Positions 1 to 12,698 of a DNA stretch of 64,000 bases are shown here, one piece after another. A model generated the notes under the pieces. That model was not told where the DNA came from. It saw only the letters and a program-made list of their open reading frames with translations, and ran no database searches. The stretch is from Heterostelium album PN500 (lineage: Eukaryota; Evosea; Eumycetozoa; Acytosteliales; Acytosteliaceae), in the NCBI RefSeq assembly GCF_000004825.1, contig NW_008805094.1:1-64000 (forward strand). The letters run 5' to 3'. The position numbers were made by a program, and so were the translations under genes. Positions within the stretch are counted from its first letter, which is position 1; every line of letters begins with the position of its first letter.

Positions 1-3000
1 AGTTTATTTTTGTTTTTTTGTTTTTTTTTTTTTTGGTTTTTTTTTTTTTTATTCTTTAAATTTCCACTTGTTACTTGTTCACCATTTCACACAACTAATT
101 TAATTCCCCACCTCAATTTACCTCGCCGAAACAATATATATTCAGAAATAGCCAATAAAATCGACAGAACTCCACCAAACACTCCACCTTCTCCATAGTT
201 CATTTTCGAGGGAAATTAACTACATATCCACTGTACACATATTAAATTCATATCCGAACAAGAAAAAAAAAAAAAACAAATATATGTACTATAAAAAATA
301 GTAAATTTAATTTAACCCATGTTACATTTATACACTTACAAAACAATCGAATTAATTTAAATAAATATTTATTTACTACTGTTTTATTTAAAGGAGGTAT
401 GGTATTGTGTCCACCAATTTTCTTTTCGATTTGTTTCAAACTGCAGCACCATAATCTCAAAGGGAAAATAAAAAATCAAGCCATCTGACTTGATATGTCA
501 AATCTCCCCTCAGAGGTTATTTTTCCTACTTTACTGATGTCCAAAATAACTTTTCTAGGGTTTATAATTTCAATATCATTGTTGTTTTTCATCATCATTT
601 GCACTCCAATAGATAATATGTGTTTAATTTTAACATGACAAAATGGAATACTTGACATTAGTGGACATTTGAGAGATTAAGGAGTTGTAAGGGGGGTACA
701 TTTTATTTAATTCTGTTATGCTTGTTGTTTGTTGGCAAACAGAGAAGAATTCTTTTTTGTTTTCTTATTTGAACTGTGTATGTTACTACTCCTAAAATAT
801 TTAATGTATATGTTAAAAAATTAAATTAATTAAATTAAACCTATTAATCTTGTTATTTTTATTTCAAACTAAATTTTATTTTAAATTTACAAATTACGTT
901 TTAACACTGTAACCTTTTATTTCATATCATCAAAACAACAACTGTTTCAACAATAACAACAACCATAAAAAACAGAAACAATACTATATTTGGATATTTA
1001 TTAGAATGAATTATTGTGTTGGTTTATGTTGCTGTTGATTGTAGTAAAATCCTTCACATTAGTATTTGTTGTTATCCACTACAATCTAAAAATAGCTTTA
1101 ATTAAAATTGAACAAATATTTTTCATAATCTCCTCAAACTCTATATCTACGACTTGTACTTCTTTATCATTATTATGACAAAAGATTTCTTTTTTAGGAT
1201 ATACCAATAATGTTGGTTTGTTTTCTTGGGTCATTTTTAATAAAATCTGGATGAAGTAATACTCAAAATCTATTTTTTCATTCACTATATAAAATTCATT
1301 GCCAATTAACTTAATTATTTATTTATTTTTTAAGAACAAAATATTTAACTATATAAACTATAATAATAACATTTCCAATCATAATAATTCTATTCAATTG
1401 TTTACCTCATTTAATCATCTTATCAAATATTAACTTTTTTTAAAGATAGTCAACCACAGAAATTCAAAACAAAAATCAAAAAAATCCAAACACTAAATTA
1501 AAAGTAATAATTATAATAGTCGAACTCGTGGACCTATAGTCCTAAATAATTTATTTAACAAAAAAGGTAATGTTCAATATTTTAATTTTATTGTTATTTT
1601 ATTTTATTTATTTATTTTTGTTGAGTTAATTTAAATATTTTATTTTAATACTCCTATTATTTATATTAATTAATTATCTACACAACCCTTTGTAAATTTT
1701 ATTTCTTTTTTTTCCTTTTTTGGTCATTTCTCTCAACTATCCTTATGATTAAACAAACCAATTATATTTTACTCTATCTTTCAAAACCATTTGACTATCT
1801 ATCCAATTTATCCTTTTTTGGATAAAATTGAAGAGGGTGATTAAATCATAAAGATTTAAAATCAATACAATCGATCTGCATATATATCAAAAATCATCAT
1901 AAAAATATGCACAGTGTGATGAGGGAATGCATGGTTGATATCTTATCTTTCAAATTTCTAAATTATATCTTTGTTGATGATAGGTGGATAGTTTACTTTT
2001 ATTTTAATCTCAGTAACATCAATTGAATATCAAACAATAAAAATTTTAACACGAGAATAAAATTTTATCCTCATTGTGTATAATTACATATCAAATGCTC
2101 AATCTTTAAGCTATCAGCTGACCATTCTACCATTTTAATATAATCCTCAATTTCTATCTATCACTCCAAAGTAAAAGACAATGACCACACCACATTCACA
2201 TTCACACCCATACTCACATTCACTCATCAGTTTTTTAATTTTCCTTCAATCATTTCTTTTCAATCGATCAGCTCTAATACCACAAACCAACCCACCACCA
2301 CCAAATACTAATCCATCCAACTTACTTAAAGAATAAAATCAAAAAAATAAAAATAAAAATGACTATAACCAGATAATATAATACATTTAATTTTTAAAAA
2401 TGGAAATTTATTATTATTTGCAAGTAACCTAGTTATGTCTTTGTGGTGTGTTATTGAATTAATAATAAAGAGAGGTGTTTGTGTGGTGGGGTGTGGTGTA
2501 TTGTGTTGTGGTATGCAATCAATCAACAAAATCATACATAATTGTATATGTTACCTGTTGTTTTAATATGTAATAGACCGATTATTGATTTCGGGATATC
2601 TACACGACAGCTGAGAACAATATCGATACCACATCTCAATAAGCAATAAACAACAAGTGTTGGTTTTTAGCCAGACTCATTGTTGTAAATATATTTTCAA
2701 TATAAAAATTAAAGGAAAGAGCCAAAATAAATAATCAATCAATCAATAACAATATTATTATTATTATTAACAACATCAACAATAAATTTATAAATATAAA
2801 TTTATAATATTTTTTAATATTCCATTTCAAAAAAGATAAAACAAGAAGAAAAAAAATAAAAAAAAACAAAAAGGTGACTGTTCGGTTTCATCCACAAACA
2901 TTATGAGAGATATATTATCGATAATTTGGTAGTTTTAAACTATCGATTATTAGTTATATTATTATTTGTTTGTTTTTTTTGTACTGTTTGTATTGTTTGC

Positions 3001-5144
3001 TTGTCATGTCATGACTTTTAGATTGCAACATCATCACTCACTCACTCACCAACACCATCACCTACAAAGAAAAACCTAAAAAAGGAGAGATACTTGATAA
3101 CTTTTCCTTATATGTGTTATCTTAAGAGTAAGAGGAGAGTTTAGTAGATGATAGATTATGTGGCCACACCTCCATCAATGTAAAAGTGAGAATTAGGCAT
3201 GGGAATGAACAATACACATTAACGATAGGACACACTTAAATAACATTCTCTTTCTTGTTGAATCGTAGCTACTACGATTACAACAACATCATCGATATAT
3301 TTGTGTTTCGTTGCAATATTCATTGTCATTGTTTGTTTGTTTATGTTTATTTTTAAATTTCTTATTTTTAAAAATCGAAGAGTTTTAAATGTTTGTCACA
3401 CTATTTTTTTAAACAACAACTAACTTAACATAATAATATCTTATTTATTCATTTATAAAATAATAATATCAATTCATTTTACTAAACATTATTTATTAAA
3501 ATCTACAAATCATAAATATTAAAATTAACAAAAAGGTAAAAAGTTTAGTAAATTTCTTCTTTTTTTTTTTTTAACCAAAGAATTATTTGATCTGCAACCA
3601 CACACCATTTTTAAAAAAAATCATGATAAATCACACCAATTCCATGAAAGATAGTTTTAAATAACATCACATATCTCTATTTTCTATTTAAACCTCTTTT
3701 TCTTTTTTAAATCCCCAATAATGAGAGTGGGTTATTATTAAAAATTTGCTAAAGATACTAATCTTGATTCTATATATTACAGTTAGATAAACGATCCTGT
3801 TGTTACAACTATAGTATCCACAACCTCTTTTTTTTTCTACCACTCTACCCTGCAAATAAGCAACTCTTGGTCCGAAAACTGAAACGACAACAACCTTTCC
3901 AACACTCAGATACCAATTGTCAAAAACCAAACCGCTGATCAAAAAAAATTTTTTGTCTCCAGACATAGTAAAAAAAAAAAAAAAAACATCATCAACCCAC
4001 AAGAATTCTTTTGCAAAATTCAGTGGTGACCTTGCTTTTTTTGTTTGACAAACACACCCAACTTTGCAACTTTTTTAAATAACCAATTTTTTGTTTTTTT
4101 TTTTTTTACACCACACACTTTATTAATAAGTTTTTGATTTCAATCAGCAACATCAATCAGGTGCTTGGCCCGCCCAATAATTGTGTTTTGTGATAAATAT
4201 AAATCATATCAAAATAATATTGTATTGTCTATCAACAAACAAACAACAATAACAATCACATAAATACTTTACTTTCAACAATAACAGTTCAGAAGAATCA
4301 ATCGACCTTCATATATACAACTACCACCACCACACCAATTTCTTCTTCATCTTCTTCTTCTCTTCATTCATTTTTTTATTTGTTGAAACAAAACAGTTAG
4401 GTTTTTCAAGTCATTTCCTGAAGTTGTTTAGTTTTTTAATTGTTGTTGTTTTTTTGTTTTGCGCCCAATTTAACACCCATCAAGTCAATCAACTTTGTGA
4501 ATACCAACCACAAACAGCAATATTCATCCCTGGTTGTATTTTTCCCACAGCGATTTCCAAAACAATCAAACAAAGCAAAAAGTGAAAACACTTTAAAGTT
4601 TTCTCGTCAGTCATTTGTTGCTTATAGTACAATTTCCAATTAACTTTCGTCAACATCAGTGACACCGACATCATTTCAGTATCAAAGTCGACACAAGTAT
4701 CAACAAGCAATAACATAGCAACAACAACAACAACCAGCACTACTTTTGGTCAGTAACTAAATTACCAAACCGGTGACGAAACATTTCACCTCCTCACCCA
4801 CACACCACCAACCACCCCATTACTTTTAATCGAGTGACAGGACTGGAAAGAGAGACTCTTTTCTTACCATCATCGATTGAAGTTGGATTCCAAAAGTATA
4901 GCATCCAAACAAAACAGAGAGCAAACCAGTCAATCAGACAAGTCAGCCACCAGCTACAACAAACCTTAAATACATATAATCTATATATTATTATATGTAT
5001 TTTACTCTATATATAACACAACCACAAACTATATAATCAATCTACTTACTATATATATATATATCATATAACTATAATCATATATACTTTTATCACTCAC
5101 CACACACTCTCTCAATATATAATATAACACATACACAATAAAAC
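1..5144. other. Long AT-rich non-coding region upstream of the NF-YA gene
   Basis: I see no recognisable protein or RNA gene in this stretch. It is made of A/T homopolymers and short AT repeats. From about 4200 onward it becomes rich in CA/CAA motifs, as is common in 5' leaders and promoters of dictyostelid genes, so this part probably contains the NF-YA promoter and 5' UTR. Short minus-strand open frames at 476-658 and 1079-1285 have no recognisable family and no convincing splice partners. Several ATCGAT-centred sites occur (for example a 12-bp palindrome at 2914-2925). A candidate small ORF at 3688-3966 is listed separately. Confidence 0.6.
3688..3966 (-). CDS. Candidate small ORF, unknown, about 92 aa
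   Basis: From the ATG at 3966 (protein start MSGDKKFF) an uninterrupted frame runs to TAA. Its codons are less AT-biased than the surrounding DNA and the composition is not low-complexity, with several Gly, Val, Tyr and Cys residues. An upstream in-frame extension encodes only a poly-Phe run and is unlikely to be used. I do not recognise any domain. It lies antisense to the NF-YA gene, about 1.2 kb upstream of its start codon, and could be a chance frame in a less AT-rich patch. Confidence 0.15.
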   Translation of the reverse strand: MSGDKKFFLISGLVFDNWYLSVGKVVVVSVFGPRVAYLQGRVVEKKRGCGYYSCNNRIVYLTVIYRIKISIFSKFLIITHSHYWGFKKEKEV

Positions 5145-5571
5145 ATGTCATACTCACATATATATATGCCACATGCCGATAAAGGCTATTCTCACCACCT
5201 TGGTAAGTACAAATCTACAAATAGTATAAATAGTTTAATTAAAACTAACTTTGCTATTGTTTAATTAATTTAGATCTACTAAGTGGATCACAAATGAATT
5301 ACTCTCCGGATCACATGATGACACCTGAAGATGATAAAAGATATGAGTACTTAAAATGTGTAAGTATACTTTACTTTTTAAAAGATTCCAAGTTATCATT
5401 GTATTTAACCAACATGTTGCTATAACAGGCTCCATTTATGAAATATCAACCAGCTGAAGAGGAACCATTATATGTAAATGCAAAACAATACGCAAGAATT
5501 ATGAAACGAAGACAAGCAAGAGCAAAAACAGAATCTGATAAACCACCTAAAGTTAGAAAGGTATGTTGTTC

Positions 5572-5608
<37 letters not shown>

Positions 5609-6211
5609 GAGTAAATTACTAAAGTATAAACTAACTAATCTTTTAATTCTTTCTACTATTTTATTAATAATTAGCCATACCAACATGAAAGTAGACATCA
5701 ACACGCAATGAGAAGACAAAGAGGTAACGGTGGTAGATTCTTGACTGCCAAAGAGAAAGAGAATTTGTTGAACGAAGAGAAGTTGAAAGCAGAACAACAA
5801 GGTGGATCTCCAAAAGGAGATGCATCACCACCATCTTCCAACACCACTTCACCACCTCTCATTGACAATATAACCAATAATAAAAACAAATCAAATAATA
5901 GTAACAAGAATAACAATAATCAAACAACACTTGGACAGCATCCGTCACCATACCCAACAGCACCGCACTACAGTCTTCAACATCAACAACAACCACACCC
6001 AAACACTTTTTCAACACAAACATTACATCCTCAACAACAACAACAGAATTTAGATGAACTATATCTTGTTAATACATCATCACCACCATCCTCGCCAAAT
6101 CCAGCCTATGAAGCCAACGGACTCAACAGCAGCAACGATCACCAACCACAATTTACTTATCACGCCAACAATAACTACCATCTTTACCAGAATGGAGTAT
6201 TGAACAAATAA
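5145..6211 (+). CDS. nfyA: Nuclear transcription factor Y subunit A (NF-YA/CBF-B/HAP2)
   Basis: NF-YA joins the NF-YB/NF-YC histone-fold dimer and inserts into CCAAT boxes to control transcription in the nucleus. Four exons fit: 5145-5202, 5274-5359, 5429-5560 and 5675-6211, giving 270 aa; all donors are GTAAGT or GTATGT type. The hallmark subunit-interaction helix (YVNAKQYARIMKRRQARAK) is in exon 3. The DNA-binding part (RKPYQHESRHQHAMRRQRG, then GGRFL) spans the exon 3/4 junction, with intron 3 splitting the linker between the two halves. The C-terminal half is a low-complexity Asn/Gln/Pro/Ser tail that may act as an activation region (inference). The start is the first ATG, with a short Tyr/His-rich N-terminus. 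Introns are AT-rich; intron 3 carries a (TTA)n microsatellite. The family match is unambiguous. Confidence 0.95.
5575..5608. repeat. (TTA)n microsatellite in NF-YA intron 3
   Basis: About eleven TTA units occur inside the third intron, between the two halves of the conserved NF-YA domain. It is a length-variable simple repeat with no coding effect. Confidence 0.9.
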
Positions 6212-6530
6212 ATATACAGAAAAAAAAACATATATAATAGTATATAGAATGTAAACATTTAACAAATATATAAAACGAAAATTAACTTTAAATTTATTTA
6301 ATTAGACTGTTTCTTTATTTAATTACCAAAAATAACAAACATATAACAATCATTAGTTAAATATAATTCGATATATTTATATATATTGTAATTTTATTAG
6401 ATTGATTGTATCAATACATAAATGAGATGTGTTGTAAGAATCTGTTTCTTTTTTTTTTTGTATATATATATATTTTGGGTTGTTTTTCTTAATTAATTTG
6501 GTTTGTGTAGAGGTTGTCTCTCGTTGTAAA
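6212..6530. other. Convergent intergenic region between NF-YA and the 6531-7450 gene
   Basis: These 319 bp lie between two converging 3' ends. The DNA is AT-rich with AATAAA-like sequences just after the NF-YA stop and a T-run at 6448-6459. I see no gene here; it should hold both 3' UTRs. Confidence 0.6.
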
Positions 6531-7450
6531 CTATTCATCATCACTGTCGAGTAGATCTAAATCGGTGTATAAACCATCTGTGAAAATCAAAGAATTATCA
6601 TTTGTGAATACCAATGTTGAATCTTTAACAACCGAGTCAACTAATTATATTATTAAATATTTGAAATTGAATTAGATATTAGTCAATCAATCTTATTATT
6701 TGAAATGATCAATAATGATCTTTTGATTTGATTTTTTTTGAACGAAAAATTTGTAAAAACAAAAAAATAACTGCAACCACCAAAAACAACACGCTCGTTG
6801 CCAAGCTTGCATCTTTCTTTTTGTTTTGCTTGCTGATGTTTCTAATAAACAAGTAGTCAAAGTTTGTGCAATGAAATGAAATAATATTTACCTAAAAATA
6901 AAAGAGCATCCTCCATGGATACCGGTGTTTTGAATTTATGTTGTTTAGAAGTGGATACCAACTTGGCACCTTTAGTGATGAAGGCATATTTAACTTTCCA
7001 CTCTGAGATCTTCTTCCAAATGTCATCGGGTATCGACTGACGAATGCCGTCGAATGTGATTGTGCTTGCAGCTTGTTGTTGTTTCTTTCTTTCAAATGAG
7101 TTGGTTCTTACAATCTTGTTGGCCGCACTAGCACCACCACTGATTCTAATATTTTTACATGTTTCTTCACTATTATTACAATTATTATTTGATACACTAC
7201 TACTATTATTATTATTTTCATTTTCTTGTACATTTTCTTCATCACTATATTCATTCTCGTCGTCATCATCATCACTATATTGATTTTGTTGTTGTTCCAT
7301 ATGATTTTCATCAACTGCCAATGAAAAAGATGCTGCCTTCTTTGTTGGTGTTACTTTTGTATTGTTATCGTCAGAGATGACAACTTTGGTAGCAATGTCA
7401 TCGACGACCTCACTGAACCTCAGAGAAGATGGTGATTTTGGTGTTGACAT
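6531..7450 (-). CDS. Acidic, Asn-rich protein of unknown function
   Basis: Two exons, 6892-7450 and 6531-6577, give 201 aa. The donor is GTAAAT at 6891 and the acceptor CAG at 6578-6580; splicing joins ...LLFL to DGLYTDLDLLDSDDE and the stop. The N-terminus is Ser/Thr-rich, the middle (about residues 55-95) is a highly acidic Asp/Glu/Asn stretch, and the last 70 residues look folded (motif IPDDIWKKISEWKVKYAF, then a Lys-rich part). I do not recognise the family. The acidic stretches suggest a nuclear or nucleic-acid-associated factor, but this is only inference. It is convergent with NF-YA and divergent from MED13, so its promoter lies in 7451-8477. Confidence 0.7.
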
Positions 7451-8477
7451 TGTTTTTTATTTATTTTTATAATTATTTTTTTAAAACTAAAAAAGTTTCT
7501 TTCTATTAAATAAATATTATATTTATATTGTTATTTTTTATTATATTATTATAGATATATATATTGTATGTTTATAAACAATGAATAAAAATAGTTTAGT
7601 TTTGATGATTGAAAAAGTTTTACCTGAATTGTTATTATCCAGGCTAAAAAAAAATAAATCTAAAAAAAAGATCTTTTAATTTTCTATTTTTTTAATTTTT
7701 AATTTTTATTTTTAAAAATTGGAGATAATCTTTGTAAAATTTGTTCACATAAATGATTGTTTTATTTATTATTGTAACTACAACTCATAAATAATCAAAT
7801 AAATTTTCAAATATTAATCAGAAGTTAACTGAGATATTCACTCAGATTAGATTCAGATATGATGATGATAATGATGTGATAATACCTATTTTTAAATTGA
7901 ATCCATCATTATTTTTATAATTAATAGACTTTTTTTTTTTTTTTTTGTTCTCTTTATGATTTATGTTAGAACATCAAAAGTTATAAACTGAGTATTCATT
8001 GTTCATTTAATTGGAGTACACCTAAGTAATGCAAAAAGAATTGTGATGTTTGCCAAGAAAAAAAACAAAAAAATAAAAATAAAACAAAAATTTTTTTCAA
8101 GCATAATAATAATTATTTAATTTGAATAACTGAACTTAACTGATGATTATATGATTCATCAAATACTAAATTAATTTAATCAAACTCATTATATTTAGAA
8201 TTCATACTACTGTATATTGAGATATATAAGCTAATAGATAAAGAATAAATTTAAAATATATATATAGACAGTAACATTTTGTTACATTCATATTTTATAA
8301 AAATATATTCATAAATTATTCAATTCATGATATAATTATATTTAATAATCAATCATCATTCAGTTCAACAATAGTATAATCTAAAACACCAACTTTATAA
8401 TAGATAATAGTAAAGATAATAATCAATTGATAAGATAATAATAAGATAGTATATAGCAAAAGGTAGATAGATAAATC
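7451..8477. promoter_or_regulatory. Divergent promoter region of the acidic protein and MED13
   Basis: About 1 kb of AT-rich DNA separates two divergent start codons. It contains poly-T and poly-A runs (for example 7927-7945) typical of dictyostelid promoters. No coding region or distinct operator could be identified; the assignment rests on gene orientation. Confidence 0.5.
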
Positions 8478-11400
8478 ATGACTGATAGTAATAGTGGATC
8501 AGTTCCAATGAATGTATCTACTCCTGGTGGTGGTGGTGGTAATGGAGAGCCTCAATTAGGTACTCATTATATATTTTCAAATATTTATAATACTGTAAGT
8601 TGAATTAGAGATTGTTATCATCATCAAAGTATTAATATTTATATATTCTTGATATCAATATTTGTATAGGCATTGAATGATGTACAATGGATACATTATA
8701 GATCGGTGATTCAAGACAACAATGAGTTGTTTATTAACGAACCTATTATACTTGCTTATCTAAAGTTGATAGAAGCAAACATTCCATGTATTTGGATAAA
8801 GTCATATAAACAACAACAACGAAATAACAACAACAACAACAACAATAGTAAAATGAATAATAATAGTAACAATAAATCAAGCAATAATTCACCATCGCCA
8901 CCATTATATAGTTCAAAATCATCAGTGGGTACAAGTAAAGGTAGTAATATTGTAAAGACACCGACTGCTACTACTACTACTACTACCGCTACTACATCGA
9001 CAACAGCAAATACAAATACACCAATATTGAGAAGTTCAACGACAACAACGACGACAACAACTAATGGCAATGTAATGACACCTATTTCACCTGTATTATC
9101 AGCCAACTCACCGCATTATAATGTACCAACATCACCTACTGCTAGCACAGTGGTAAACAATCAACATCTTCAACAACAACAACAACAACAACAACAGCAT
9201 ATAATAGATAGCAATATGATGTCAATAGATAGTACACCATTTTCAATAGATACTATTAATAACGATTCAATAGATCTATGGATATTCCCAATACATAATA
9301 TTAATAGTGGAATTGCAAAGACAACAACAACAACAACAACAGATTCAAATACAGATGACACTTCATCGACGACGACGACATCAACAACGCCTTTTGACAT
9401 TAATTCAATTATTGAATTACAATCAATAACTAGTAAGTTGTAGCAATTAATAGTCAAATTATAGTATAATATAATACTAACACTCTCTTTCTCTCTCTCT
9501 TAGAAATTGACAGTGGAAAATGGGATACAGCTGAACCCAATCAAAATCCAATTTTAACGAATCTATTTTATAAATCATTATTCAATTTAATCGAACAGTA
9601 TGTAATCAATAAGATATTAGATGTTCGCTAGCGTACTTTAGCAGGTTCTAATTATAATGTGTTTCTCTCTATTTTTAGTCAATTGATTCAAACCAACAAT
9701 TTCGTTAGGGTTGGTAACTCATTTATAAGAAAGAATTCCATAGATAAAAAGACTGTAAAAAAAGATCCATACTTTGAAGGTTTAAGACAATTGTAATTAT
9801 TATTATTATTATTATTGATCAACATACATATATAAAATCATTACTAATTATCTATCTATATTATTTATATATATTTTGTAGAAATAACGATGATATTAGT
9901 GAGCTTTCATTTTCATTCTCTTTCTTTCTTGCCAATAAAACACTGTTGTTTCATTTGTTTGTAGAGAGAAAGAGGATACAAAACCTTGGCAACCTCTCAA
10001 AGTTGGATTATTTAAAATCACCAAGTAAGATATGAGCTATTTATAAACATCATTATTGAATCGATTGCTTATTCTTCTTTTTTTTTTTTTTTATATTGCA
10101 ATATAAATACTTAAACTATATATATAGTTATTACATCACCTAATTGTTATTTTGGATATCAAAGATTAACAAAGCAACAACAGCAACAATCATTACAATC
10201 ATCGAATGGAAATAGTAGTAGTATTTTTACAAATGGTAGTAGTAGTAGCAATCATATTAATATCAATGCATCGGATCCAAACTTTACTTTGACATCTAAT
10301 CAGTGGAAACAACTATTCAATATCAATCTAAAATCATCAATGAATAGTAGTACAAGTCATTTACATCATCATCATCAATTAATGAATAGTAGTGCTGGTA
10401 GTACTACAAATGGATTAAAAGATAGCACCAATAGTAATAATATAAAGAGTATACACTCACTCTCGATATCAAGTTCATCATCTAGTACACCTACAACAAC
10501 AACAACAACCACCATCAATAATAATAGTACAAATAACTCTTACTATATAGACAGACCGAAGCAGTTGGAACTCTATGGTATCTCAACTAGACATGGAATG
10601 TACTTCCCAACAGAGTTACTCTATCGCTATGTTCCGTACACCTCCGATGTCTCTGCCAAGTTCTATCACGAGAAGATGCGTGAATTTGGTTTGGAGAATG
10701 AAGATCAAGGTGTTTTATCATATATTGAACGTGGATTATCTTTATTTGGTAGAAGACAACAACAACAACAACAAAATAATAATAATAACAATAGTAATAA
10801 TAATAATAAGAGTATAGATTATTGGAATTATCAAATACCATTTATATTTCCAAAGGATCAACAACAGCAACAACAACAACAACAACAACAGCAGAATCAA
10901 CAGTCTTCCGATCAACAGCTTATGAATAAACAGATGTTTTCACCATCGACCAACTCACCGTTTCCATCGTCGCCAAGTCAGAATCAAGCAACTACATCAG
11001 CACTACAATCTCCATTCACCAACTCACCGAAATCACCTGCCACTTCACCAATGGCTTCGCCAGATGAACAGCCATCTCCGGCCGATCCCATGGATGCAAC
11101 GAAGAAGAGATCGTCAACTAAATCAGCTTCCAGCCAAAAGAAAGGAAGAACAACCAAGAGAAAGAAAGATGATGATCCAGAGCCAACTGCATCAGGTAAA
11201 CCACCATTACCACCACAAGCAGAAGTCAAACAGCAACAGCAGCAACAGCAACAGCCTTTAATTCCACAACAGCAACAACAACAGGTACAGCAGCAACAAC
11301 AACCAGTTTCTCAACCACAGCAACCAGCATCTCAACCAGTTTTACAACAACAAAATTCATTCGGTTCAATGGATTTGTTTGGATCGGATTCACTTGGTGA

Positions 11401-12667
11401 TGCTCTGTCATTTAAGAAGGATGATGATCTTATGCATCTGTCAGACACTGATATCGATTTGGACTCTTGGACCAATCATTATTCATCTTCATCATTTCCA
11501 CCTCAACAGAGACCGAATGCATTGGCATCTGGTGGTGGTGGTATCAACAACATACAATCAGTACCCAATATCTCTGATTCATTTGTACCCAACAACAATA
11601 ACAATCAAAATATGCAACAACAAAAGACAAATGTTAATAAACCAAATGATAATCAACAACAGCAACAGCAGCAGCAACAACAACAACAACCATTACAGTC
11701 ACAGACAAATCCAATGACTTTGAACGATTTGAATACCCAACAAAGACAACAAACAATGGATATCAATAATACTACTGCTGCTCAAATGATGAATCAGCAA
11801 CCATTACAACAGCAACAACCATTACAGTCACAGCCAGCACAGATGTTAAACCAAGCGAATCTACCACAACAACCACCACAACCTCTAACATCACAACCAA
11901 CACAACTAATTGCCGGTGGCGCGACTACCAATGCAAATACATCCTCGACAATGCCAATCGATCATACCAAATCACCTATACATCCAGCTTATCTCGTACC
12001 ATACAAAGCACCATCTCTCAGCCAGGCAAATATTCCAACAATGCCAGACGTTGTTCCTGAACTCTTTGGAAGTGGTGGAAGTGGATCACATCATCTCTTT
12101 GCACACGATGTTCGTGAGATCAATGGAAGTGGAAGTGAGTCATCCTCTTCCAACTCACTGCTGCTCTCTGGCGGAGCGAGTGGACTTGGCGGTCACCAGA
12201 AAACACTGTCCAATCTGCAGTACACTCCAGAGGGAACATCGTCTGCCTCGCTAGCACAATACCTCCAGCAACTCACTCAATACAAAGAGCACACTCTACA
12301 CTCATCGCTCGATGATTCCGTCGAGGGACTGACCTCTGTCTATAGTACACTCGCCGTTTCCAAGCTTGGCGAACAACAGATCTCTAATTCCACCGCCAAG
12401 AGCAAGTCGTCTTACTACTGTCCACCCTCTTACAAACCTATCGATGAGACAACTCTTCCATTTCACACAAACAAGCTGGAGTATAGCTATGTCCCATTGT
12501 CCAAATCTCTATCGTCAACCTCTTCAAATGTTAAATATACCCCAACAACTCTTACCAGTCAACCATCGGCTCTGTCGTCACAACTGACAAGTTCAAGTCT
12601 GGCTGCAGTCAAACCATCGTCATCTAATTCCACCAATAGTTTGTCACGCAGTCAATTACAACTACAA

Positions 12668-12698
<31 letters not shown>

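Noticed and set aside
248-1285. Three short minus-strand frames that might be exons of one gene
   Set aside because: No consistent donor and acceptor pairs join them in phase and no family resemblance was found.
1510-1550. tRNA T-arm-like sequence (GAGTTCGACT on the minus strand)
   Set aside because: No acceptor stem, D-arm or anticodon arm can be drawn around it.
4440-5016. Open frames on both strands in the NF-YA leader
   Set aside because: They are low-complexity and lie in CA-rich DNA typical of a 5' UTR; none shows a conserved domain.
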